Shown: piece after piece, positions 1 to 5,723 of the stretch
How positions within the stretch are numbered: position 1 is the stretch's first letter
How the letters are laid out: each line of letters opens with the position of its first letter
From: JBQCHF01 sp051953655
GTDB taxonomy: Bacteria > Actinomycetota > Actinomycetes > Motilibacterales > Motilibacteraceae
Assembly: GCA_051953655.1 (NCBI GenBank)
Contig: JBQCIO010000322.1
Location: 1-10,952 of the forward strand
DNA length: 10,952 bases
Reading direction: 5' to 3'
Notes under the pieces: model-generated
The model's input: only the letters and a program-made list of their open reading frames with translations
Told to the model about the DNA's origin: nothing
Database searches by the model: none
Program-made: the position numbers and the translations under genes

Positions 1-87
1 CGCGAGGACGTCGTTCTTGGTCAGCGCGTTGAACAGCGTGGACTTGCCGACGTTGGGCAGGCCGACGATGCCGATGGAGAGGCTCAC
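1..87 (-). CDS. ychF: YchF/OLA1-family ATPase, N-terminal fragment
   Basis: This is the first 29 codons of a gene that runs off the left edge of the window. The translation begins MSLSIGIVGLPNVGKSTLFN and contains the G1/P-loop motif G-L-P-N-V-G-K-S at residues 9-16, followed by the L-F-N-A-L-T-K-N-D stretch typical of the YchF (OLA1) family. Family knowledge: YchF is an Obg-related, universally conserved P-loop protein that prefers ATP, binds ribosomes and is linked to the oxidative stress response; it acts in the cytosol. The start is GTG at 87. A TAGGCT hexamer ends 8 bases before it, which suggests a leaderless transcript. The rest of the protein, including the TGS domain, is outside the window. 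Identification is secure because the N-terminus is highly conserved. Confidence 0.93.
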   Translation of the reverse strand, partial: MSLSIGIVGLPNVGKSTLFNALTKNDVLA

Positions 88-95
88 GGGGCACC

Positions 96-101
96 AGCCT
101 A
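96..101 (-). promoter_or_regulatory. Candidate -10 element (TAGGCT) for leaderless ychF
   Basis: Read on the minus strand, TAGGCT is followed by 8 bases and then the GTG start of ychF. This fits the actinobacterial TANNNT -10 consensus, with transcription starting at the start codon. No convincing -35 is visible. The same hexamer at the same distance precedes xseA and xseB in this window. Confidence 0.5.
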
Positions 102-138
102 CGGGCCGGGCCACCCCCGACCGACCGGGCCACCGGCG

Positions 139-504
139 CTAGACGTCGCGCAGGATCCGCTCGCGGGCGGCGGCGCGCTCGGCCGCGTCGATGGTGCCGG
201 CCGCGTGCAGCGCGTCGACCTCGGCCAGCCGCTCGGCGACCGTCCGCTCGTCCTGACGAGCGCCCTCGCGCTCGTCCTCACCGGCGGCGGGCTGCGTGGG
301 CGCCAGGAGCGCGGAGCGTCGCAGCGCCCCGGTCATCTGGATGTCCGCGGCGAACGGGTCCAGGCCCTCCCGACGGCTCACCTGGGCCCGGCGGACGGCC
401 CCCACCACGGTGAGCACGAACCCGCAGGCGATGAGGATCAGCACCACCACGAACATGACCGCGAACCCCGTCGGCGCCCCGGTGAGCAGGCCGTCGTTCC
501 CCAT
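139..504 (-). CDS. Small membrane-anchored SHOCT-domain protein
   Basis: This encodes a 121-residue protein. Residues about 13-36 form one hydrophobic membrane helix (rich in V, L, I, with a cysteine at 27). A basic stretch with R-R and R-R-E follows, then a variable hydrophilic linker (about 50-87). The C-terminal 33 residues (E-R-L-A-E-V-D-A-L-H-A-A-G-T-I-D ... E-R-I-L) match the SHOCT pattern, a short C-terminal helical-hairpin domain often found at the end of bacterial membrane proteins and thought to mediate oligomerisation. I chose the ATG at 504 because the membrane helix follows directly and a G-rich Shine-Dalgarno-like run lies just upstream; the longer open frame upstream has no conserved look. 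The gene lies between ychF (same strand, 51 bases further on) and divergent rmuC. Its specific function is unknown. The topology is probably N-terminus out with a cytoplasmic tail, but this is inferred. Confidence 0.8.
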   Translation of the reverse strand: MGNDGLLTGAPTGFAVMFVVVLILIACGFVLTVVGAVRRAQVSRREGLDPFAADIQMTGALRRSALLAPTQPAAGEDEREGARQDERTVAERLAEVDALHAAGTIDAAERAAARERILRDV

Positions 505-599
505 CGCGAACCCCCCCGTCTGGGACCGCCTCGGCGCTGTCCCGGATGCCCGCACTGTGCCGCATACGGGCCCATCCGCGAGGCGGAATCGCGCCAGTG

Positions 600-625
600 G
601 CCACCCTGTCGGTGGCACCTGCCAC
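600..625. repeat. Overlapping inverted repeats upstream of rmuC
   Basis: GCCACC (600-605), GGTGGC (611-616) and GCCAC (621-625) lie in a row. The middle element can pair with the first (6-bp stem, 5-base loop) or with the last (5-bp stem, 4-base loop), so the two hairpins exclude each other. The array ends 9 bases before the rmuC start codon. It could be an operator in DNA or a structure in a short 5' leader; it could also be chance in GC-rich DNA. Confidence 0.3.
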
Positions 626-634
626 GCTGCGCCC

Positions 635-1933
635 ATGTCCGCCGCCTCGCTCGTCCTCCTGCTCCTCGGCCTCCTGATCGGCCTCATCGCGGGCGTGCTC
701 GCCGGCGTGCGGCTCGGCACCCGCCAGGGCGCGGTGGACCTGGCCGTCCTCGAGGAGCGCGACCGCCGGCTGGTCGAGGCCACCGAGGCCCGGCTGCGGC
801 AGACCGCTCTCGCCCTGCAGGCCCGCGGCGACGGCGACGCCGAGGCGCGCCGGGCGGCCGTCGAGGGGCTGGTCGCCCCGCTGCGCGACACCCTCGGCCG
901 GGTCGAGGGGCACCTGCGCGAGCTGGAGCGGGCGCGGATCGACTCCTACGCCCGGCTCACCGAGCAGGTCGACGCCGTCCGGGTCACCGGCGAGCAGCTC
1001 CGCCGGGAGACCACCGCGCTGGTCACCGCGCTGCGCGCCCCGCAGACCCGCGGCCGGTGGGGCGAGCTGCAGCTGCGCCGGGTGGTCGAGATGGCCGGCA
1101 TGGTCGAGCACTGCGACTTCGACGAGCAGGCCTCGGTGCGCGGCGACGACGGCCTGCTCCGCCCGGACCTGGTGGTCCGCCTGGCCGGCGGCCGGAGCGT
1201 CGTCGTGGACAGCAAGGTCAGCCTGGCCGCCTACCTGCAGGCGGCCGAGACCCAGGACCCCGACGTCCGCGCCGAGCGGCTCACCGCCCACGCCCGGCAC
1301 CTGCGCAAGCACGTCGACGACCTAGCCGGCAAGGCCTACTGGGCGCAGTTCGCCGCCTCGCCGGAGTTCGTCGTGCTGTTCGTGCCCGGCGAGGCGTTCC
1401 TCGCCCCCGCGCTGGAGGCCGACCCGACGCTGCTCGAGCACGCCATGGGCAAGCGGGTCATCGTCGCCACCCCCACCACGCTCATGTCGCTGCTGCGCAC
1501 CGTGGCCTACGCCTGGCAGCAGGAGGCGCTCACCGAGAACGCCCGCGAGGTGTTCGCGCTGGGTCGCGAGCTCTACGACCGGCTCAGCACCCTGGGCAGG
1601 CACGTCGACAAGCTCGGCCGCTCGGTCGGGCGCGTGGTGGCCGACTACAACACGGCCGTCGGCTCGTTGGAGGGACGGGTGCTGGTCTCGGCCCGCCGGC
1701 TCAGGGACCTCAAGGTGGTCGAGGCCGAGCTCGAGCGGCCCCGCCCGGTCGAGGAGGCGCCGCGGCCGCTGGGCGCGCCCGAGCTGGTGCAGGAGCGCGA
1801 CGACCGCGACGACCGCGACACGCAGGGCGACGAGCTGGACCTGTCCCCGCGCGGCGACGGCCTCACCGAGCACGTCGCCCGGCTCGAGCGGCTGCCCGCG
1901 ACCGACTGCGAGGAGAGCCCCTGGACGGCTTGA
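635..1933 (+). CDS. rmuC: DNA recombination protein RmuC
   Basis: This encodes 432 residues, a usual length for RmuC. Residues 5-24 form an N-terminal membrane helix, followed by a charged, probably coiled-coil region (about 35-135). The conserved RmuC domain spans about 137-355 and opens with R-G-R-W-G-E-L-Q-L. It carries the nuclease-fold signature P-D at 177-178 followed by D-S-K at 192-194, then V-L-F-V-P-G-E-A-F and a T-P-T-T-L region. Family knowledge: RmuC has a predicted PD-(D/E)XK-like core and limits inversions between short inverted repeats in E. coli; its biochemical activity is not settled. The C-terminal tail (about 365-432) is acidic and low in complexity, with an R-D-D-R-D-D-R-D run. 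I chose the ATG at 635 because the membrane helix starts right after it; there is no clear Shine-Dalgarno, only a CACGCT hexamer 6 bases upstream that could be a poor -10. The gene converges on the PQ-loop gene with an 17-base gap. Confidence 0.92.
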   Translation: MSAASLVLLLLGLLIGLIAGVLAGVRLGTRQGAVDLAVLEERDRRLVEATEARLRQTALALQARGDGDAEARRAAVEGLVAPLRDTLGRVEGHLRELERARIDSYARLTEQVDAVRVTGEQLRRETTALVTALRAPQTRGRWGELQLRRVVEMAGMVEHCDFDEQASVRGDDGLLRPDLVVRLAGGRSVVVDSKVSLAAYLQAAETQDPDVRAERLTAHARHLRKHVDDLAGKAYWAQFAASPEFVVLFVPGEAFLAPALEADPTLLEHAMGKRVIVATPTTLMSLLRTVAYAWQQEALTENAREVFALGRELYDRLSTLGRHVDKLGRSVGRVVADYNTAVGSLEGRVLVSARRLRDLKVVEAELERPRPVEEAPRPLGAPELVQERDDRDDRDTQGDELDLSPRGDGLTEHVARLERLPATDCEESPWTA

Positions 1934-1950
1934 CGGCTTGACGGCCTGAC
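1924..1950 (+). repeat. 8-bp tandem repeat across the rmuC stop codon
   Basis: The unit GACGGCTT occurs twice (1924-1931, 1932-1939), followed by GACGGCCT (1940-1947) and a partial GAC. Because the unit is 8 bases long, each junction gives a TGA in a different reading frame (1931, 1939, 1947), so translation is stopped in all three frames within 19 bases. Confidence 0.8.
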
Positions 1951-1958
1951 TCAGGCCG
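1942..1958. terminator. Short hairpin between convergent rmuC and PQ-loop genes
   Basis: CGGCCT and AGGCCG form a 6-bp perfect stem around the 5-base loop GACTC. It lies exactly between the rmuC stop codon and the stop codon of the opposing gene, so it could end transcription from both sides. There is no T-tract on either strand, and the stem is short, so a terminator role is only plausible. Confidence 0.35.
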
Positions 1959-2634
1959 CGAGCTCCACACCGGCTGCGGTCACCAGGCTGCGGGCGGGAG
2001 CCCCGAGCCGACCGGCAGCCGCGGCCTGCAGGACCGCGCGGGGCGGCACCCGCCGGAGCAGCACGATCGCGTTGCAGACCAGGGCGAGCAGCGAGGAGGC
2101 CACCACCGCGGTGTCGTGGCGGCCGAGCCCGTACGCCGCCCAGACGACCGCGCTGGTCAGGGCGAGGGCGTAGGTGCCCGGGGCGAGGCCGCGCAGGTCG
2201 CCGCCGCGGACAGCCAGACGCACCTGGGGGAACTGGCGCACGGTGCCGACGGTCGTCGCCAGGATGCCGACGGCGGCCGTGCCGGGCCCGATCAGGACGC
2301 CCAGCACGAGCAGCGCACCGAGACCGGCGACGACGAGCAGCACCGGTCGGCCGCGGTGCCGGGCCAGCAGCGCGAGGGTGGCTATGGCCAGCAGGGCCGA
2401 CGGCGCGTTGGCGATCATCTGCGCCGGGTCGCGCTCGGCGGTGCCGTAGGTCAGCCACGCCAGCACCGAGACGGTGCCGAGCGTCGTGCTCGCCGCGGAC
2501 AGCCCCGCCGTGGTGCCCGACCGGCGCAACCGCAGCAGCTGCGGGATCGAGCTGGCGATGCCGACGGCAGCAGCCAGCAGGCCCAGGAGGGTGAGCAGGT
2601 CGGGCAGGGCGAGCAGGCGGGACAGCGGCAGCAC
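1951..2634 (-). CDS. Seven-helix PQ-loop repeat membrane protein (SWEET/SemiSWEET-like)
   Basis: This encodes 227 residues and starts with GTG. Hydrophobic segments at about 11-29, 47-64, 72-91, 97-115, 117-133, 150-169 and 176-194 suggest seven membrane helices. Two PQ-loop motifs are visible: S-S-I-P-Q-L-L-R-L at 28-36 with R-S-G-T-T-A-G-L-S after it, and R-Q-F-P-Q-V-R-L at 133-140 with the similar R-G-G-D-L-R-G-L-A after it. Each is followed by a helix containing V-L-A-W-L-T-Y-G or V-V-W-A-A-Y-G-L, so the protein is an internal duplication joined by a middle helix (3+1+3). Family knowledge: PQ-loop proteins include SemiSWEET and SWEET sugar carriers and lysosomal amino-acid carriers such as cystinosin. 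The substrate here cannot be read from the sequence. The gene is downstream of ispH on the same strand but cut off from it by a strong hairpin, so it probably has its own promoter in 2635-2709. No good Shine-Dalgarno supports the start. Confidence 0.8.
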   Translation of the reverse strand: MLPLSRLLALPDLLTLLGLLAAAVGIASSIPQLLRLRRSGTTAGLSAASTTLGTVSVLAWLTYGTAERDPAQMIANAPSALLAIATLALLARHRGRPVLLVVAGLGALLVLGVLIGPGTAAVGILATTVGTVRQFPQVRLAVRGGDLRGLAPGTYALALTSAVVWAAYGLGRHDTAVVASSLLALVCNAIVLLRRVPPRAVLQAAAAGRLGAPARSLVTAAGVELAA

Positions 2635-2640
2635 GACCGG

Positions 2641-2666
2641 AGTGATCGGCCGACCCGTGGGTCACT
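2641..2666. promoter_or_regulatory. Nested inverted repeats just upstream of the PQ-loop gene
   Basis: AGTGA (2641-2645) and TCACT (2662-2666) are inverted copies, and inside the right part GACCC (2652-2656) and GGGTC (2659-2663) form a second dyad. They lie 7-32 bases upstream of the GTG start, where an operator or leader structure could sit. No -10 or -35 element can be assigned with confidence. Confidence 0.2.
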
Positions 2667-2709
2667 TGATCGATCCAGAAGGTGGCGGCGCCCACACCCA
2701 CATCTCCGC

Positions 2710-2757
2710 GATCGTGAAGGGCTGGTGACCGATTCCGGTCACCAGCCCTTCACGATC
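2710..2757 (-). terminator. Perfect 22-bp hairpin downstream of ispH
   Basis: The arms 2710-2731 and 2736-2757 are exact reverse complements (22 bp) around the 4-base loop ATTC. The hairpin begins 15 bases after the ispH stop codon on the minus strand and is the strongest inverted repeat I found in the window. There is no T-tract after it on either strand, as is common for actinobacterial intrinsic terminators. It separates ispH from the PQ-loop gene that follows on the same strand, so its likely job is ending the ispH transcript or protecting its 3' end. Confidence 0.75.
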
Positions 2758-2772
2758 ACCCAGGAGGTCGGG

Positions 2773-3810
2773 TCAGGAGCGGGCGCGGGCCGCCTTGAGG
2801 TCGCGGCGCAGCTCCGGAGGCAGCGCGAACAGCAGGCTCTCCTCCGCGGAGACGACCTCCTCGACCTCGCCGAAGCCGTGCGCGGCGAGCAGGTCGAGGA
2901 CGCCGCGGACGAGGATCTCCGGCACCGAGGCGCCGCTGGTGACGCCGATCGTGCGCGCCCCCTCGAGCCAGGCCAGGTCGATCTCGGCGGCCTTGTCGAC
3001 CCGGTGCGCGGCCGTGGCCCCGCTCTCCAGCGCCACCTCCACCAGGCGCACCGAGTTGGAGGAGTTGCCCGAGCCGACGACGATCACCAGGTCGGCGTCG
3101 TGGGAGATCTCCTTCACCGCCACCTGCCGGTTCTGGGTGGCGTAGCAGATGTCGTCGCTGGGCGGGTCCTGCAGCGCGGGGAACCGCTCGCGCAGCCGGC
3201 GCACCGTCTCCATCGTCTCGTCCACCGACAGCGTGGTCTGCGAGAGCCAGACCACCCGCTCCGGGTCGCGCACGACGACGGCGTCCACGCCGTCCGGGCC
3301 GTCCACCAGCTGGATGTTGGCCGGGGCCTCGCCGCTGGTGCCGACGACCTCCTCGTGCCCCTCGTGGCCGATGAGAAGGATGTCGAAGTCCTCGCCGGCG
3401 AACCGGCGCGCCTCGTGGTGCACCTTGGTGACCAGCGGGCAGGTGGCGTCGATGGTGCGCAGGCTGCGGGCCTTCGCCTCCTCGTGCACGGTCGGCGCCA
3501 CGCCGTGCGCGGAGAAGATGACCATGGCGCCCTCGGGCACCTCGTCGGTCTCGTCCACGAAGATCGCGCCGCGCTGCTCGAGCGTCTCGACCACGTGCTT
3601 GTTGTGCACGATCTGCTTGCGCACGTAGACGGGCGGCCCGTAGAGCTCGAGGGCCTTCTCCACGGTGACGACCGCGCGGTCCACGCCGGCGCAGTAGCCG
3701 CGCGGGGCGGCCAGGCGCACGACGCGCGGACGGTCGCCCGCCGAGTCGCCCCCCACCTGCGTGGCGGTGCTCGACGGCGCGGTCTGCGCGGTGCTGGGCG
3801 CGGCGCTCAT
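2773..3810 (-). CDS. ispH: 4-hydroxy-3-methylbut-2-enyl diphosphate reductase
   Basis: This encodes 345 residues. IspH (LytB) performs the last step of the MEP pathway, reducing HMBPP to isopentenyl and dimethylallyl diphosphate with an iron-sulfur cluster. The three cluster cysteines are present at C40 (P-R-G-Y-C-A-G-V-D-R-A), C124 (D-A-T-C-P-L-V-T-K-V) and C222 (I-C-Y-A-T-Q-N-R-Q). Substrate-binding residues also match: H69 (I-V-H-N), H102 (S-A-H-G-V), H152 and the catalytic E154 (G-H-E-E-V-V-G-T), T193 (Q-T-T-L-S) and the S-G-N-S-S-N-S motif at 247-253. The first 28 residues are an Ala/Ser/Thr-rich extension that is not conserved. I chose the ATG at 3810 because TACGAT lies 6 bases before it, which fits a leaderless start; there is no Shine-Dalgarno. 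The gene is divergent from xseA, with 96 bases between them, and ends at a strong hairpin. All catalytic residues are intact. Confidence 0.97.
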   Translation of the reverse strand: MSAAPSTAQTAPSSTATQVGGDSAGDRPRVVRLAAPRGYCAGVDRAVVTVEKALELYGPPVYVRKQIVHNKHVVETLEQRGAIFVDETDEVPEGAMVIFSAHGVAPTVHEEAKARSLRTIDATCPLVTKVHHEARRFAGEDFDILLIGHEGHEEVVGTSGEAPANIQLVDGPDGVDAVVVRDPERVVWLSQTTLSVDETMETVRRLRERFPALQDPPSDDICYATQNRQVAVKEISHDADLVIVVGSGNSSNSVRLVEVALESGATAAHRVDKAAEIDLAWLEGARTIGVTSGASVPEILVRGVLDLLAAHGFGEVEEVVSAEESLLFALPPELRRDLKAARARS

Positions 3811-3816
3811 GGGTCC

Positions 3817-3822
3817 ATCGTA
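3817..3822 (-). promoter_or_regulatory. Candidate -10 element (TACGAT) for leaderless ispH
   Basis: On the minus strand TACGAT is followed by 6 bases and then the ATG of ispH. It matches the TANNNT consensus, and the spacing puts the transcription start at or within a base or two of the start codon. No clear -35 is seen. Confidence 0.5.
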
Positions 3823-3892
3823 GGAGCCTGTCGCTCGCCGGTACCTCGGTCCCCGACGCTGCGACCGGCGTCACCCCGTCCGGGCCCTCTCG

Positions 3893-3898
3893 TAGGCT
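3893..3898 (+). promoter_or_regulatory. Candidate -10 element (TAGGCT) for leaderless xseA
   Basis: TAGGCT is followed by 8 bases and then the GTG start of xseA. With no Shine-Dalgarno before that GTG, a leaderless transcript is the simplest reading. The element supports GTG at 3907 over any start further upstream in the same open frame. Confidence 0.5.
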
Positions 3899-3906
3899 CG
3901 CCGCCC

Positions 3907-5139
3907 GTGGGGAACCCGACCGACCCGTCCAGCGGGCCGACGACCGCCGAGCACCCGTGGCCGGTCCGCACCGTCTCCCAGCGCATCGGGCAGTGGGTGG
4001 CCCGGCTCGGCGAGGTGTGGGTGGAGGGCCAGGTCACCCAGGTCAGCCGCCGCCCGGGCGCCGGCACCGTCTTCCTCTCGCTGCGCGACCCGGCCGCCGA
4101 CGTCAGCATCACCTGCACCTGCTCCCCCCGGGTCCTGGACGCGCTCGGCGCCCCGCTCGTGGACGGCGCGCACGTCGTCGTGCACGGGCGGCCCAGCTGG
4201 TACCTCGGCCGGGGCACCCTCTCGCTGGCCGTCGACGAGGTGCGGGCGGTCGGCGTCGGCCAGCTGCTGGCCCGGCTCGAGCAGCTCAAGCGGGTGCTGG
4301 CCGCCGAGGGCCTCTTCGCCGCCGAGCGCAAGCGCCCGCTGCCGTTCCTGCCCCGCACCGTCGGCCTGGTGTGCGGCCGGGCGAGCGCCGCGGAGAAGGA
4401 CGTGGTGGAGAACGCCCGCCGCCGCTGGCCCGCAGTCCGGTTCCGGATCGAGGAGGTCGCGGTGCAGGGACCGTCCGCGGTCCCCGAGGTGGTGGCCGCG
4501 CTGGAGTCGCTGGACCGCGACCCGGAGGTCGACGTCGTCGTCATCACCCGCGGCGGGGGGTCGCTGGAGGACCTGCTGCCCTTCAGCAACGAGGCGATGG
4601 TCCGCGCGGTGGCCGCCTGCCGGACGCCGGTGGTCTCCGCCATCGGCCACGAGGTCGACAGCCCGCTGCTGGACCTGGTCGCCGACGTGCGCGCCTCCAC
4701 CCCCACGGACGCCGCCAAGCGGGTCGTCCCCGACGTCGGCGAGGAGCTGGCCCGGCTCGCCGCCGCCCGCGACCGGCTGGACCGGGCCGTGCACCAGCGG
4801 CTCGAGCGCGAGCAGGCCCAGCTCGACGCCCTGCGCTCCCGCCCGGTGCTGGCCGACCCGGCCGGGGGGCTGTCCGCCCGGGCCGACGAGGTCGTCGCGC
4901 TGCGCGACCGCACCCGCCGCTGCCTGGGCTCCGCCCTGGACCGCGCCGGCGACGACCTGACCCACGTCCTGGCCCGGGTCCGCGCCCTGTCCCCGCTGGC
5001 CACCCTCGAGCGCGGCTACGCCGTGGTCCAGCGCGCCGACGACGGCTCGGTGGTGCGCTCGCCGGAGCAGGTCGCGGCCGGGGACCGGGTGCGGCTGCGG
5101 CTGGCCGGCGGGGAGGTGGGGGCGGAGGTCGTCGGCTGA
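3907..5139 (+). CDS. xseA: Exodeoxyribonuclease VII large subunit
   Basis: This encodes 410 residues, a usual length. XseA is the catalytic subunit of exonuclease VII, which degrades single-stranded DNA from both ends to oligonucleotides in the cytosol. Residues about 20-112 form the N-terminal OB-fold (W-V-E-G-Q-V-T, V-F-L-S-L-R-D). The catalytic domain carries P-R-T-V-G-L-V-C-G at 149-157, the hallmark R-G-G-G-S-L-E-D-L at 215-223, G-H-E-V-D at 247-251 and A-D-V-R-A-S-T-P-T-D-A-A at 259-270. A coiled-coil region (about 277-360), where the small subunits bind, follows, and the short C-terminal segment L-E-R-G-Y-A-V-V is at 367-374. The start GTG at 3907 is supported by the -10 element just upstream; the open frame extends far upstream but that part has no conserved sequence. 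The partner gene xseB lies about 580 bases downstream, separated by a GNAT reading frame on the other strand. Confidence 0.96.
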   Translation: MGNPTDPSSGPTTAEHPWPVRTVSQRIGQWVARLGEVWVEGQVTQVSRRPGAGTVFLSLRDPAADVSITCTCSPRVLDALGAPLVDGAHVVVHGRPSWYLGRGTLSLAVDEVRAVGVGQLLARLEQLKRVLAAEGLFAAERKRPLPFLPRTVGLVCGRASAAEKDVVENARRRWPAVRFRIEEVAVQGPSAVPEVVAALESLDRDPEVDVVVITRGGGSLEDLLPFSNEAMVRAVAACRTPVVSAIGHEVDSPLLDLVADVRASTPTDAAKRVVPDVGEELARLAAARDRLDRAVHQRLEREQAQLDALRSRPVLADPAGGLSARADEVVALRDRTRRCLGSALDRAGDDLTHVLARVRALSPLATLERGYAVVQRADDGSVVRSPEQVAAGDRVRLRLAGGEVGAEVVG

Positions 5140-5175
5140 GGCTCTCGACGCCACCGGCGGCTCACGCGTCAGCCG
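5133..5175. terminator. Inverted repeat between convergent xseA and GNAT genes
   Basis: CGGCTGA (5133-5139, containing the xseA stop) and TCAGCCG (5169-5175) form a 7-bp stem. Nested inside is CGCC-ACC-GGCG (5149-5159). The two stop codons are only 22 bases apart, so a shared bidirectional terminator is plausible. The outer loop is long (29 bases) and there is no T-tract. Confidence 0.3.
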
Positions 5176-5697
5176 GCCGCGACCTCCGCAGCGCCGGCCA
5201 CCTCGTCGGCGCGTACCCCAACCGCTCGTAGATCGCCCGGCCCTCGTCGCTGGCGTGCAGCTGCGAGCGGGCGATGCCCTGCGCGTCGAACCATGCGACG
5301 GCCGCGCCCACGCAGGCGCTGGCCAGCCCCTGCCGCCGGTGCTCCGGGTCCGTGCTCACGTTCGACACGTGCCCCATCCGTCCGTCGTTGCCCGGCGCCG
5401 GCAAGGCGTGGTCGACGATGGCGAGAGCGCAGGCGGCCAGCCCCCGGCCGGGGCGTCGACGACGAAGCAGCGCATCTGCGCGTCGTCCTCGAGCCGGCCC
5501 AGCTCCCGGCGCAGCACCTCCTCGGCCCTCGCCTCCCAGCCCGGGTCCGAGGCCGTGTCGGTCCCGAAGGCGGCGAACATCAGCCGGCGCAGCCGCACGA
5601 TCTCGGCAGCGTCCTCCGGGCCGGCCGCGCGCACCCGCGGCCCGTCGCCGAACACATCCCCGCCCACGCACCCGTCCCCGTCCAGAGGCCCGCCCAC
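5162..5697 (-). pseudogene. GNAT-family N-acetyltransferase, frameshifted
   Basis: Two overlapping frames on the minus strand together make one GNAT protein of about 178 residues. The first frame (from 5697 to about 5441) gives V-R-A-A-G-P-E-D-A-A-E-I-V-R-L-R-R and ends its conserved part at C-F-V-V-D-A-P-A-G-G. The second frame continues with L-A-A-C-A-L-A-I-V-D, then V-S-N-V-S-T-D-P-E-H-R-R-Q-G-L-A, which is the acetyl-CoA pyrophosphate-binding motif R-R-x-G-x-A, and finally A-I-Y-E-R-L-G-Y near the C-terminus. The switch falls at a run of five C (five G on the coding strand) at 5441-5445; one more G would restore a single frame. Family members transfer an acetyl group from acetyl-CoA to an amine; the substrate is unknown. 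Starts at 5697, 5655 and 5634 (all GTG) are possible; 5697 is preferred because of the -10 element before it. It may be a real pseudogene, a sequencing error, or slippage-dependent. Confidence 0.75.
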
Positions 5698-5706
5698 GAC
5701 GGGGCG

Positions 5707-5716
5707 ACCCTAGGCT
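5707..5716. promoter_or_regulatory. Symmetric, overlapping -10 elements shared by xseB (+) and GNAT (-)
   Basis: On the plus strand TAGGCT (5711-5716) is followed by 7 bases and the ATG of xseB. On the minus strand TAGGGT (5712 down to 5707) is followed by 9 bases and the first GTG of the GNAT gene. The two hexamers share the central TA, so one opened region could serve transcription in both directions. Both genes would be leaderless or nearly so. Symmetric -10 sequences giving divergent transcription are described in bacteria. Confidence 0.45.
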
Positions 5717-5723
5717 GTCGGCC

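Noticed and set aside
278..1312. A 344-codon minus-strand frame opposite rmuC
   Set aside because: It is a mirror frame of a clear RmuC-coding region, and the composition is typical of antisense frames in high-GC DNA.
1322..2701. A 459-codon minus-strand frame covering the PQ-loop gene and the rmuC 3' end
   Set aside because: The translation is Arg/Pro/Ala-rich without domains, while another frame of the same strand encodes a clean seven-helix PQ-loop protein.
2116..3906. An open frame on + continuing upstream of xseA by about 600 codons
   Set aside because: It lies antisense to ispH and the PQ-loop gene, its translation is low-complexity Arg/Gly/Ala-rich, and it shows no conserved motif. 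It is a consequence of GC-rich codon bias; the real xseA start is GTG at 3907.
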